A stretch of 64,000 bases of DNA, from positions 62,001-126,000 of the forward strand of contig NZ_UUON01000048.1 in the NCBI RefSeq assembly GCF_900590885.1, written 5' to 3'. The notes under the pieces are model-generated. The model worked only from the letters and a program-made list of their open reading frames with translations. It had not been told where the DNA came from and searched no databases. Origin of the DNA: Pseudomonas viridiflava (GTDB lineage: Bacteria; Pseudomonadota; Gammaproteobacteria; Pseudomonadales; Pseudomonadaceae). The translations under genes were made by a program, and so were the position numbers. The number at the start of each line of letters is the position of its first letter. Positions within the stretch are counted from its first letter, which is position 1. Positions 1 through 7,321 of this stretch are shown in pieces.

Positions 1-1
1 T

Positions 2-1378
2 CACAGCCTGGAGCTGGTGGAGGCGGCCGCAGCACAGGACGCCATAGCCCAGCGGCGCATCGAAGCGCGGCAATCGCCGCACAAGCCGTTGGATGTACTC
101 GTACAGCATTTGGTCAGCATGGCCTTGGGCGGCGGTTTCACCCCCGAGGCGTTGCTGGCGGAAGTCCGTGGCGCCTGGGCCTATCGCGACCTTACCGACG
201 CCGATTGGGCCTGGGCCCTGGGGTTTGTACGCCATGGCGGCCTGTCGCTCACCGCCTACCCGGATTACCGCCGCGTGGAGCCCGACGAACACGGCATCTG
301 GCGTGTTCCCGATGCACGGCTGGCGCGGCGCCATCGCATGAGCGTGGGCACCATCGTCAGCGACGCCAGCATCCAGTTGAAATTCTGGAGCAAAGGCGGT
401 GGCGGCAAAAACCTGGGCAGTGTCGAAGAAGGTTTTATCGCGCGGCTCAAGCCGGGTGACGGTTTTTTGTTTGCCGGGCGTTTGCTGGAACTGGTGCGGG
501 TGGAAAACATGACCGCCTATGTGCGCCGCAGCAGCGCCAAAAAAGCCGCCGTACCGCGCTGGAATGGCGGGCGCATGCCGCTTTCCAACGAGCTGGCCCA
601 AGCGGTGGTCGAGCGCTTGGATGCGGCCGCGCACGGTCATTTCGACGGCCCGGAGATGCAGGCGGTGCAACCCCTGTTGCAGACGCAGTTACGCTGGTCG
701 GGCTTGCCCACGCGCGAGCATTTGCTGGCCGAAGCGTTGAAATCCCGCGAGGGGTGGCACCTGTTTCTCTACCCGTTTGCCGGGCGCCAGGTGCACCTGG
801 GGCTGGCGAGCTTATTGGCGTGGCGAGTGAGCCGGGGTCAGCCGGTGACCTTCTCGATTGCCGTCAATGACTACGGGCTGGAGTTGCTGAGTGCTACGCC
901 GGTGGACTGGCCGCAGCTGTTGAGCGAAGCGCTGCTGAGCCCTGAGCAATTGCTGGCGGACGTAGTGGCCAGCCTGAACGCCGGGGAACTCGCCCTGCGG
1001 CGCTTTCGCGAGATTGCGCGGATCGCCGGGCTGGTGTTTGCCGGCTACCCCGGCGCGCCCAAAAGCACGCGCCAGGTGCAGGCGTCCAGCGGGTTGTTCT
1101 TTGAAGTGTTCAAGCAATATGACCCGCAGAACCTGTTGCTGGCCCAGGCTGGGGAAGAAGTCCTGCGTGATGAGTTGGATATTCGCCGGCTGGAGGAGAC
1201 GTTGCGTCACCTGTCGGCGCTGAAACTGGACCTGCATAGGATCGAACGGCCTACACCGCTGGCGTTCCCATTGCTGGTGGAGCGCATGCGCGAAAGCATG
1301 AGTTCGGAAAAACTCTCGGAGCGCATTGCGCGGATGGTCAAGGATTTGGAAAAAGTCGCGGACAACGGGAAGCGCTGA
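2..1378 (+). CDS. Ligase-associated DEXH-box helicase (Lhr-like), 3' part only
   Basis: The frame is open from the left edge (base 2) to the TGA at 1376-1378, so the start and the helicase motor domains lie outside the window. About 458 C-terminal residues remain. They resemble the C-terminal half of the Lhr-type helicase that bacterial 'ligase-associated DNA damage response' operons encode, usually a protein of about 800 residues; the family is thought to work with an ATP-dependent DNA ligase and a phosphoesterase in DNA repair. No Walker motifs are visible because they belong to the missing part. The GTG at 17 is not a credible start. The stop overlaps the next gene's ATG by one base (TGATG), so the two are translationally coupled. 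The call rests on family resemblance plus the pdeM neighbour. Confidence 0.85.
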   Translation, partial: HSLELVEAAAAQDAIAQRRIEARQSPHKPLDVLVQHLVSMALGGGFTPEALLAEVRGAWAYRDLTDADWAWALGFVRHGGLSLTAYPDYRRVEPDEHGIWRVPDARLARRHRMSVGTIVSDASIQLKFWSKGGGGKNLGSVEEGFIARLKPGDGFLFAGRLLELVRVENMTAYVRRSSAKKAAVPRWNGGRMPLSNELAQAVVERLDAAAHGHFDGPEMQAVQPLLQTQLRWSGLPTREHLLAEALKSREGWHLFLYPFAGRQVHLGLASLLAWRVSRGQPVTFSIAVNDYGLELLSATPVDWPQLLSEALLSPEQLLADVVASLNAGELALRRFREIARIAGLVFAGYPGAPKSTRQVQASSGLFFEVFKQYDPQNLLLAQAGEEVLRDELDIRRLEETLRHLSALKLDLHRIERPTPLAFPLLVERMRESMSSEKLSERIARMVKDLEKVADNGKR

Positions 1379-2028
1379 TGCATTGCACACTGACGCTGGA
1401 GGGTGAAGAGCTGTGGTTGCTGGCGGACAAGGCCGTGTATTGGCCTGCGCGTCGGTGCCTGTTGATCGCCGATGCGCACTTTGGCAAGGCTTCGGCGTAT
1501 CGCAGCCTGGGGCAGCCGGTGCCGCAGGGCACCACCAGCGCCAACCTGCTGCGCCTTGAGCGGCTGATAACGGCGCTGCCGTGCGAACAGGTGATCTTTC
1601 TCGGGGACTTCCTCCACGGCCCCGGCTCCCATGCCAGCGGCACGCTGAGCGCCTTGCGAGCGTGGCGTGAGCGGTATTCGGGAATTGGCATGACGCTGAT
1701 TCGCGGCAATCACGACAAACGCGCGGGCGACCCGCCTGCGGACCTGCGGATCGAAGTGGTCGCGGAGCCGCTGCTGATGGGGCCTTTCGCCCTGCAACAC
1801 GAGCCGGATGCGCACCCCAGCCACCACGTACTGGCGGGGCATGTGCACCCGGTGTATCACTTGCGCGGCAAGGGCCGGCAGCGGTTGCGCCTGCCGTGCT
1901 TCCGAATCGGTGCGCGCGTCAGCCTGCTGCCGGCGTTCGGCGCATTTACCGGCGGTTATGCAGTGGAGCAGAACACAGACTGCCGAATCTTCGTGGTCGG
2001 CGATCAGGAGGTGTGGCCAGTACGTTGA
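1378..2028 (+). CDS. pdeM: Ligase-associated DNA damage response phosphoesterase PdeM
   Basis: This is a 216-residue calcineurin-like metallophosphoesterase. The metal-binding motifs are in the usual order: D32-A-H34, G76-D77, N111-H112-D113 and G154-H155-V-H157. There is no signal peptide, so it is cytoplasmic. Family members form an operon with a helicase, an exonuclease and an ATP-dependent ligase, and are predicted nucleases or phosphoesterases in a DNA repair system. Its ATG overlaps the TGA of the helicase gene, consistent with coupled translation. The downstream gene is convergent. Length and motifs are intact; the exact substrate is not known. Confidence 0.88.
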   Translation: MHCTLTLEGEELWLLADKAVYWPARRCLLIADAHFGKASAYRSLGQPVPQGTTSANLLRLERLITALPCEQVIFLGDFLHGPGSHASGTLSALRAWRERYSGIGMTLIRGNHDKRAGDPPADLRIEVVAEPLLMGPFALQHEPDAHPSHHVLAGHVHPVYHLRGKGRQRLRLPCFRIGARVSLLPAFGAFTGGYAVEQNTDCRIFVVGDQEVWPVR

Positions 2029-2043
2029 CTGGCCCGCCAGGCA

Positions 2044-2241
2044 TCAGGCAACAGGCGCCGGTGGTGGCTCGTCTGGAAGGGTCGGCTCACCGGGCTCGGT
2101 AGGCTGGGGGTAATCCGGCTCGGGTTGGCCGGGGATGCCGCCCGCGTAGGCGGGGTCGGCCATCAGGGACCAGGCCAGAACGCCAATCTGGTTGGGTTCA
2201 AGCCGGGCAAGTTCAGCGCTGATTCGCGGGTCGATCTTCAT
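2044..2241 (-). CDS. Small Pro-rich hypothetical protein (65 aa)
   Basis: I chose the ATG at 2239-2241 because a GAGGAG ribosome-binding site lies a few bases upstream; a longer reading to 2295 has no such site. The product is 65 residues. It has an N-terminal half that looks helical (MKIDPRISAELARLEPNQIG) and a C-terminal tail rich in Pro and Glu. There is no signal peptide, membrane segment or Cys. It follows dcd on the same strand after a 107-bp gap and is convergent with pdeM. I recognise no family or function. The good ribosome-binding site makes it likely to be a real gene. Confidence 0.55.
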   Translation of the reverse strand: MKIDPRISAELARLEPNQIGVLAWSLMADPAYAGGIPGQPEPDYPQPTEPGEPTLPDEPPPAPVA

Positions 2242-2348
2242 AAAGTACTCCTCAAGCGTGGCCCGGCGCGTTTTGCACGCACCGGGGCAGTACACCCAAT
2301 AGAGTCACTTTCCGCAGACTAATTCCCTCAGCGTGTAGGACCTTTCGA

Positions 2349-2915
2349 TCAAGCGCGTGGGAGAGTGACGCCGCGCTGGCCCTGGTACTTGCCGGCGCGG
2401 TCTTTGTAGGACACTTCACAGGCTTCGTCGGACTGCAGGAACAGCATCTGTGCCACACCTTCGTTGGCGTAGATTTTCGCCGGCAAGGTGGTGGTGTTGG
2501 AGAACTCCAGAGTCACGTGGCCTTCCCACTCCGGCTCAAGCGGCGTTACGTTGACGATAATGCCGCAGCGCGCGTAGGTGCTTTTACCCAGGCAGATGGT
2601 CAGCACGTCGCGGGGAATGCGGAAGAACTCCACGGTGCGCGCCAGGGCAAAGGAGTTTGGCGGAATGATGCACACATCACTCTTAACGTCGACGAAGCTT
2701 TTTTCGTCAAAGTTCTTCGGATCGACGATCGCCGAATTGATGTTGGTGAACACCTTGAATTCATCGGCGCAGCGCACGTCGTAGCCGTAGCTGGAAACCC
2801 CGTACGAAATCACCCGCTCGTCGCCTTCGCCACGAATCTGGCGCTCAACGAAGGGCTCGATCATGCCGTGCTCTTGCGCCATGCGGCGAATCCACTTGTC
2901 CGATTTGATGCTCAT
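2349..2915 (-). CDS. dcd: dCTP deaminase
   Basis: This 188-residue cytoplasmic enzyme deaminates dCTP to dUTP, the first step of the route to dTMP. It has the family's length and core segments: SSYGYDVR near residue 42, and the region around VEFFRIPRDV that carries the catalytic Glu and trimer contacts. It starts with MSIKSDKWIRRMA, typical of pseudomonad Dcd. It stands alone on the minus strand, followed at some distance by a small hypothetical gene. Upstream is a gene-free stretch shared with the divergent cold-shock gene. Confidence 0.96.
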   Translation of the reverse strand: MSIKSDKWIRRMAQEHGMIEPFVERQIRGEGDERVISYGVSSYGYDVRCADEFKVFTNINSAIVDPKNFDEKSFVDVKSDVCIIPPNSFALARTVEFFRIPRDVLTICLGKSTYARCGIIVNVTPLEPEWEGHVTLEFSNTTTLPAKIYANEGVAQMLFLQSDEACEVSYKDRAGKYQGQRGVTLPRA

Positions 2916-3316
2916 GGCGGGTGTCCTGAATAGCGAGGTGGAAAAATTCTGTGGGGCATCTTACCGGGGCTGGCGTTGGGGTTCAAAGGGCGTGCTGGAT
3001 TTGTTGATGAACGCCCCGATGAATGCACGCCCTCCTATAAGCCGCAGCCAGCGGGGCTGGGACCCAGGCCGCCGGCGCCGGCGACTGTAAATACCACCGC
3101 CAGTCACGAAAATAGAGAAACCTTCTGAAATACCATTGGCACGTTCCTGAAAAAGGGTTAAGGTGGCGCCACTGTGCTGCTTGTGTCACTGAGAATCTCT
3201 ACACGATATGTTGAATTTCGATCCAACCATCTCCAAGAATTTTTCCTGCTCTTTGCACTCAGTCTCGGCCAGGGCTTTTCCTGAGTCGCAGTTAACTTTG
3301 TCCAAGGAGATACACC
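2916..3316. other. 401-bp intergenic region between dcd and the cold-shock gene
   Basis: No convincing gene is present. The region must hold the dcd promoter on the minus strand and the promoter and leader of the cold-shock gene on the plus strand. A strong ribosome-binding site (AAGGAGA) sits just before the cold-shock ATG. Part of a sigma-54-like element (TTGGCACG at 3136-3143) is seen, but its -12 half is poor. I could not place a TSS. A long structured 5' leader would be normal for a CspA-family gene. Confidence 0.5.
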
Positions 3317-3526
3317 ATGTCTAATCGCCAAACTGGTACCGTTAAGTGGTTCAACGATGAAAAAGGCTTCGGCTTCATCACTCCACAATCCGGTGACGAC
3401 CTGTTCGTTCACTTCAAAGCTATCCAATCCGACGGCTTCAAAAGCCTGAAAGAAGGCCAACAGGTTTCTTTCATCGCTACCCGCGGTCAGAAAGGCATGC
3501 AAGCTGAAGAAGTTCAAGTTATCTAA
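3317..3526 (+). CDS. CspA-family cold-shock protein
   Basis: This 69-residue protein is a single cold-shock domain, an OB fold that binds single-stranded RNA or DNA and melts RNA structure. The RNA-binding motifs are intact: KGFGFI (RNP1) and LFVHF (RNP2). It starts MSNRQTGTVKWF, behind a clear AAGGAG site. The gene is monocistronic: an intrinsic terminator follows within 20 bases and a REPIN lies beyond. The window holds a second cold-shock gene at 57883-58092 with a different C-terminus. Which paralogue (cspA, capB or other) cannot be decided from sequence alone. Confidence 0.95.
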   Translation: MSNRQTGTVKWFNDEKGFGFITPQSGDDLFVHFKAIQSDGFKSLKEGQQVSFIATRGQKGMQAEEVQVI

Positions 3527-3544
3527 CTTGTACTGACTTAGTCG

Positions 3545-3577
3545 AAAAGACCCCGCCCTTAAAAGCGGGGTTTTTTT
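3545..3577 (+). terminator. Intrinsic terminator of the cold-shock gene
   Basis: The arms ACCCCGC (3550-3556) and GCGGGGT (3565-3571) pair around an 8-nt loop and are followed directly by a run of T. It lies about 20 bp after the cold-shock stop codon. Confidence 0.9.
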
Positions 3578-3625
3578 ATGCCTGGGATTTGGCTCTACGC
3601 CGATGCAATGCCAGGCACAAAAAAA

Positions 3626-3717
3626 ATGTGGGAGGGGGCTTGCCCCCGATTGCAGTGGGTCAGCCACGAATAAGCTGACTGATCCACCGCAATCGGGGGC
3701 AAGCCCCCTCCCACATT
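3626..3717. repeat. REPIN copy A (paired inverted REP)
   Basis: Two inverted REP units, starting ATGTGGGAGGGGGCTTGC and ending with its reverse complement, flank a roughly 40-bp imperfectly paired middle. Each unit also has its own small stem (GGGGG/CCCCC around CTTG). The element lies between the cold-shock terminator and the rpoS stop codon. Such elements are non-autonomous and are thought to be mobilised by a RAYT transposase encoded elsewhere. Confidence 0.92.
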
Positions 3718-3738
3718 CAAGCATTCAAGTTGCGTCGC

Positions 3739-4743
3739 TTATTGGAACAACGACTCACTCGACAAGCCATTCTTCTCCAGGATCTCACGCAAGCGCTTGA
3801 GCCCTTCCACCTGGATCTGCCGCACCCGCTCACGGGTAAGGCCGATCTCCAAGCCTACGTCCTCCAGGGTACTGCTCTCATGGCCACGCAGGCCGAAGCG
3901 GCGAATCACCACCTCACGCTGCTTGTCCGTCAGCTCAGACAGCCACTGGTCAATGCTTTGGGAAAGATCATCGTCCTGCAACAGCTCACAGGGATCTGTA
4001 GGGCGATCATCCGTCAGGGTGTCCAGCAGGGTTTTATCCGAATCCGGACCCAGCGAGACATCGACCGAAGACACCCGCTCATTAAGACCAAGCATGCGCT
4101 TGACCTCCCCTACCGGTTTTTCCAGCAGGTTGGCGATTTCTTCGGGCGAAGGTTCATGATCGAGTTTTTGTGTCAGCTCACGCGCCGCCCGCAGGTAGAC
4201 GTTGAGCTCCTTGACCACATGGATCGGCAGCCGGATCGTACGGGTCTGATTCATGATCGCCCGTTCGATGGTCTGGCGGATCCACCAGGTGGCATAGGTT
4301 GAAAAGCGGAAGCCCCGCTCAGGGTCGAACTTCTCCACTGCCCGGATCAAGCCCAGGTTGCCCTCCTCGATCAGGTCCAACAGGGACAGCCCACGATTGA
4401 CGTAGCGTCGGGCGATTTTCACCACCAGGCGCAGGTTGCTTTCAATCATGCGCTTGCGCCCGGCCGGATCGCCCTTTTGCGACAAGCGCGCAAAATGGAC
4501 TTCTTCTTCAGGGGTAAGCAGAGGGGAAAAGCCGATTTCATTGAGGTACAGCTGGGTCGCATCGAGCGCCCGCGTGTAATCAATGTATTTGTGTTGCTTT
4601 AACGCGGAGGAGTTCTTGGATTTGGTGCGAACTGAAGGTACAGCAGGTCCCTCATTCGACATCGATTCCGTAGCGATGCCGGTCTCCATAAGGAGAACCT
4701 CATCGTCGATGTCAAACTCCGGCGCTTCTTTACTGAGAGCCAT
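3739..4743 (-). CDS. rpoS: RNA polymerase sigma factor RpoS (sigma-38)
   Basis: This 334-residue sigma factor controls stationary phase and general stress. All sigma-70 regions are present: region 1.2 around 56-90, the core-binding segment DLIEEGNLGLIRAVEKFD at 123-140, the -10 melting segment FSTYATWWIRQTIERAI at 147-163, region 3 with VKELNVYLRAARELTQKL, and the region 4 helix-turn-helix LTRERVRQIQVEGLKRLRE near the C-terminus. The gene is intact, which matters because rpoS is often mutated in laboratory stocks. It follows nlpD, with a hairpin in the intergene and a PsrA-type palindrome inside nlpD. A REPIN and the cold-shock gene lie downstream instead of the rsmZ-fdxA pair seen in several other pseudomonads. 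Confidence 0.98.
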   Translation of the reverse strand: MALSKEAPEFDIDDEVLLMETGIATESMSNEGPAVPSVRTKSKNSSALKQHKYIDYTRALDATQLYLNEIGFSPLLTPEEEVHFARLSQKGDPAGRKRMIESNLRLVVKIARRYVNRGLSLLDLIEEGNLGLIRAVEKFDPERGFRFSTYATWWIRQTIERAIMNQTRTIRLPIHVVKELNVYLRAARELTQKLDHEPSPEEIANLLEKPVGEVKRMLGLNERVSSVDVSLGPDSDKTLLDTLTDDRPTDPCELLQDDDLSQSIDQWLSELTDKQREVVIRRFGLRGHESSTLEDVGLEIGLTRERVRQIQVEGLKRLREILEKNGLSSESLFQ

Positions 4744-4808
4744 TGTTATAGTCCTTTGGTGAGTTCGACCTCAAGCTCAAGCGACGCCTTTATCCTTGGC
4801 AACGCTGG

Positions 4809-4839
4809 AGCCTGTTCCTTCTACGTGAGGGAACAGGCT
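4809..4839 (-). other. 10-bp perfect stem-loop in the nlpD-rpoS intergene
   Basis: AGCCTGTTCC (4809-4818) pairs perfectly with GGAACAGGCT (4830-4839) around an 11-nt loop. No T-run follows on the minus strand, so it does not look like a terminator. It ends 66 bp before the rpoS ATG and would be part of the rpoS 5' leader if transcription starts inside nlpD. Confidence 0.6.
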
Positions 4840-4849
4840 GTGCAACACA

Positions 4850-5686
4850 TCAACGACGAGGCAGGAATTGCAGCGGATCTACAGGCTTCCCTTGACGGCG
4901 AATCTCAAAGTGCAGTTTCACCCGGTCTGTACCAGTTGACCCCATTTCGGCAATTGTCTGTCCGACTTTGACCTGCTGCCCCTCCCGAACCAACAGCCTG
5001 CGGTTGTGACCGTAAGCACTGACGTAGGTATCGCTGTGTTTGATGATGACCAGCTCGCCGTAGCCCCGTAAACCACTCCCGGCGTACACCACTGTCCCAT
5101 CAGACGCAGCTAAAACAGGCTGTCCCAAATCCCCGGCGATATCAATGCCTTTATTCAAACTACCGTTTGAAGAGAATTTTCCAATCAGCACCCCGTTTGA
5201 AGGCCATCCCCAACCGGTCGGAGCAGGCCCTGCAGGCGGCAGCGGCGCGGGTGCCGGCTTGCTCGCAGGCGCTGGCGCGGCGGTGCCTGCAGGCCGGGTG
5301 ATGATCGTGGTTTTGCTCGAAGACGAGGGCGAAGATCCGGTGTTTGTCACAACTGTCGTAGGCGCTGAACCGGTACGCCCGTCGAAGCGAATGGTCTGGC
5401 CAGGATGGATGGTGTAGGGCACAGGAATATTGTTACGAGCTGCAAGCGCCTTGTAATCCCAGCCATAACGGAAGGCGATCGAGAACATCGTATCGCCCTT
5501 GCGCACCACGTACTGGCCGGTGGTGACTGTCGGTTTTTGCGGTACCGCGCTGTTACGGTCAACCACCCGCGCACCGCTGCTCGGCGAGCTGGAGCAGCCC
5601 ACCAACACGGAACTGAAGACAAGGCCAAGCACCAGTCGCTGAAAGCTTGTTTTACTCATACGCTGCGCAAGACCTGTGAGACTCAC
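4850..5686 (-). CDS. nlpD: NlpD-like lipoprotein, LysM plus degenerate M23 domain
   Basis: I chose the GTG at 5684-5686 because GGGAG lies just upstream and the product then begins like other pseudomonad NlpD proteins; the reading to 5797 adds an unlikely extension. The product has 278 residues: a lipoprotein signal ending in the lipobox LVGC (Cys31), a LysM peptidoglycan-binding domain around 55-98, a Pro/Ala-rich linker, and a C-terminal LytM/M23 fold. The zinc ligands are changed: the HxGxD motif reads NKGID and the HxH motif reads KLH. It is therefore predicted to activate a cell-wall amidase at division rather than cut murein itself. The rpoS promoter is expected inside this gene. Confidence 0.93.
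   Translation of the reverse strand: MSLTGLAQRMSKTSFQRLVLGLVFSSVLVGCSSSPSSGARVVDRNSAVPQKPTVTTGQYVVRKGDTMFSIAFRYGWDYKALAARNNIPVPYTIHPGQTIRFDGRTGSAPTTVVTNTGSSPSSSSKTTIITRPAGTAAPAPASKPAPAPLPPAGPAPTGWGWPSNGVLIGKFSSNGSLNKGIDIAGDLGQPVLAASDGTVVYAGSGLRGYGELVIIKHSDTYVSAYGHNRRLLVREGQQVKVGQTIAEMGSTGTDRVKLHFEIRRQGKPVDPLQFLPRR
5154..5171. promoter_or_regulatory. PsrA-type operator for rpoS, inside nlpD
   Basis: TTCAAAC-TACC-GTTTGAA is a perfect 7+7 palindrome. It fits the C/GAAAC-N2-4-GTTTG/C box described for PsrA, the TetR-family activator of rpoS in Pseudomonas. It lies about 411 bp upstream of the rpoS ATG. I recall the P. aeruginosa rpoS start point as roughly 370 nt upstream of the ATG with the PsrA box just before it, which would match this position. 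Confidence 0.7.
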
Positions 5687-5894
5687 CCGCCGCTCCCTTT
5701 GTGGTGGCTGAACATGAACGCCTGTATCAGGCTTGAAATATGTCGCAAGTATAACTGGGCATTGGCTTTTTACCGGCACGCGAATGAAACGAAACATTCT
5801 TCGCGTTAAACACCACCGCCAATCATGTTGACTCGATAGACCCCGCCGTAAGACACATCCTCACTGGCAGAATTCAGTGCCCGCAGATAAATGA

Positions 5895-6572
5895 TCAGGC
5901 CAGCGGGCCGTTCAGCAGCGGTACGAAGCGAACAGCCCCCAGCACGTGCCGGGAGAAGCCGTCGTCCTCACGGATAATGAGCATCAATTGTTGCACTTCG
6001 CCGGAGCCCACCGGGATCACCAGGCGCCCGCCCGGGGCGAGTTGATCGAGCAATGCTTGCGGCACATCGGTGGCCACCGCCGTGACGATGATGCCGTTGT
6101 ACGGCGCCAGCGCCGGCCAGCCTTCCCAGCCATCGCCCCAGCGGAACACCACGTTGCGCAGGTTCAGCTCCACCAGGCGTTCCTTGGCGCGGTCCTGCAG
6201 CACCTTGATGCGCTCGACCGAGAATACCCGCTCCACCAGCTGCGCCAGCACGGCGGTCTGGTAGCCGGAGCCGGTGCCGATCTCCAGCACCTTGTCCAAC
6301 GGCCCCGCCGCCAGCAGCAGCTCGCTCATGCGCGCGACCATGTACGGCTGGGAGATGGTCTGGTTGTGGCCGATGGGCAACGCCGTGTCTTCGTAGGCAC
6401 GGTGGGCAAGGGCCTCATCGACAAACAGATGCCGCGGCGTGCGGCGGATCACTTCCAGCACCTGAGCGTTGGACAGGCCCTCTTCATACAGGCGCTGGAT
6501 CAACCGCTCGCGGGTACGCTGGGAGGTCATCCCGATACCGCGACGCAGCAGGTCGTCTTGTTCACGAGCCAT
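5895..6572 (-). CDS. pcm: Protein-L-isoaspartate O-methyltransferase
   Basis: This enzyme uses S-adenosylmethionine to methylate L-isoaspartyl residues and so starts repair of aged proteins. The SAM-binding motif VLEIGTGSGYQTA and the family segment LPIGHNQTISQPYMVARM are present. I chose the ATG at 6570-6572 (225 residues) because it overlaps the surE stop (TGATG) and has GGAGGG upstream. A shorter start, MTSQRTRERL at 6530 (211 residues), matches many annotated homologues but has a weaker ribosome-binding site. It sits in the conserved surE-pcm-nlpD-rpoS order. Confidence 0.95.
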   Translation of the reverse strand: MAREQDDLLRRGIGMTSQRTRERLIQRLYEEGLSNAQVLEVIRRTPRHLFVDEALAHRAYEDTALPIGHNQTISQPYMVARMSELLLAAGPLDKVLEIGTGSGYQTAVLAQLVERVFSVERIKVLQDRAKERLVELNLRNVVFRWGDGWEGWPALAPYNGIIVTAVATDVPQALLDQLAPGGRLVIPVGSGEVQQLMLIIREDDGFSRHVLGAVRFVPLLNGPLA

Positions 6573-7321
6573 CAGCGCAGGCCCTCCAGCCAACCATCGA
6601 GACCGCTGAAGGCGTCACTGAAGGTACGATCGAGTTGCAACGGGGTAATCGACACATAACCTTGCATCACCGCGTGAAAGTCCGTGCCCGGGCCGCCGTC
6701 TTCGGCGTCGCCCGCTGCAGCGATCCAATAGCCTTCCTTGCCACGCGGGTCGACCACCTTCAACGGCGGCTTCGCGCGGGCGCGATGGCCCAGGCGCGTA
6801 AGCTGGATGCCGCGAATGTGGTCGAGGGGCAAATTGGGAATATTGACGTTAAGCACCGTACGCGGCGGCAGCACCAGGGAGCCATGGGCCTCCACCAACT
6901 TGCGCGCGAAATACGCGGCGGTGGGCAGATTATCCAGTTGGCGCGAAGCGAAGGAAAACGCGAACGCGGTACGCCCCAGGAAGCGCCCTTCAAGGGCCGC
7001 CGCCACGGTACCGGAATACAGCACGTCATCGCCCAGGTTGGCGCCGAGGTTGATGCCCGACACCACCAGGTCCGGCTCCTGGTCAAGCAGGCTGTTGATG
7101 GCCAGGTGCACGCAGTCGGTGGGGGTACCGTTGACGCTGATAAAGCCATTGGCCAGGACCTGCGGGTGCAGCGGACGGTCGAGCGTCAGCGAACTGCTGG
7201 CGCCGCTCTTGTCCTGGTCGGGGGCGACCACCACGCACTCGGCATAATCTTCCAGCGCAGCATAGAGCGCAGCAAGGCCGGGTGCGGTGGCACCGTCATC
7301 GTTTGATATCAGAATACGCAT
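6572..7321 (-). CDS. surE: 5'/3'-nucleotidase SurE
   Basis: This 249-residue metal-dependent phosphatase acts on nucleoside monophosphates and is linked to survival in stationary phase. The N-terminal MRILISNDDG holds the metal-binding Asp pair D8-D9, and SGINLGANLGDD forms the second conserved active-site loop. It overlaps truD upstream by 13 bp and pcm downstream by one base, so the genes form a tight operon on the minus strand that leads to rpoS. Confidence 0.97.
   Translation of the reverse strand: MRILISNDDGATAPGLAALYAALEDYAECVVVAPDQDKSGASSSLTLDRPLHPQVLANGFISVNGTPTDCVHLAINSLLDQEPDLVVSGINLGANLGDDVLYSGTVAAALEGRFLGRTAFAFSFASRQLDNLPTAAYFARKLVEAHGSLVLPPRTVLNVNIPNLPLDHIRGIQLTRLGHRARAKPPLKVVDPRGKEGYWIAAAGDAEDGGPGTDFHAVMQGYVSITPLQLDRTFSDAFSGLDGWLEGLR

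Noticed and set aside
17..19. GTG near the left edge as the helicase start
   Set aside because: The frame is open to the edge and the protein lacks its motor domains, so the gene simply continues outside the window.
3136..3152. Sigma-54-like element upstream of the cold-shock gene
   Set aside because: The -24 half TTGGCACG is good, but the -12 half reads TGAA rather than TTGC, so it was not called as a promoter.
2983..3189. Open frame of 68 codons between dcd and the cold-shock gene
   Set aside because: It has no ribosome-binding site and no recognisable product; the region is better explained as promoter and leader.
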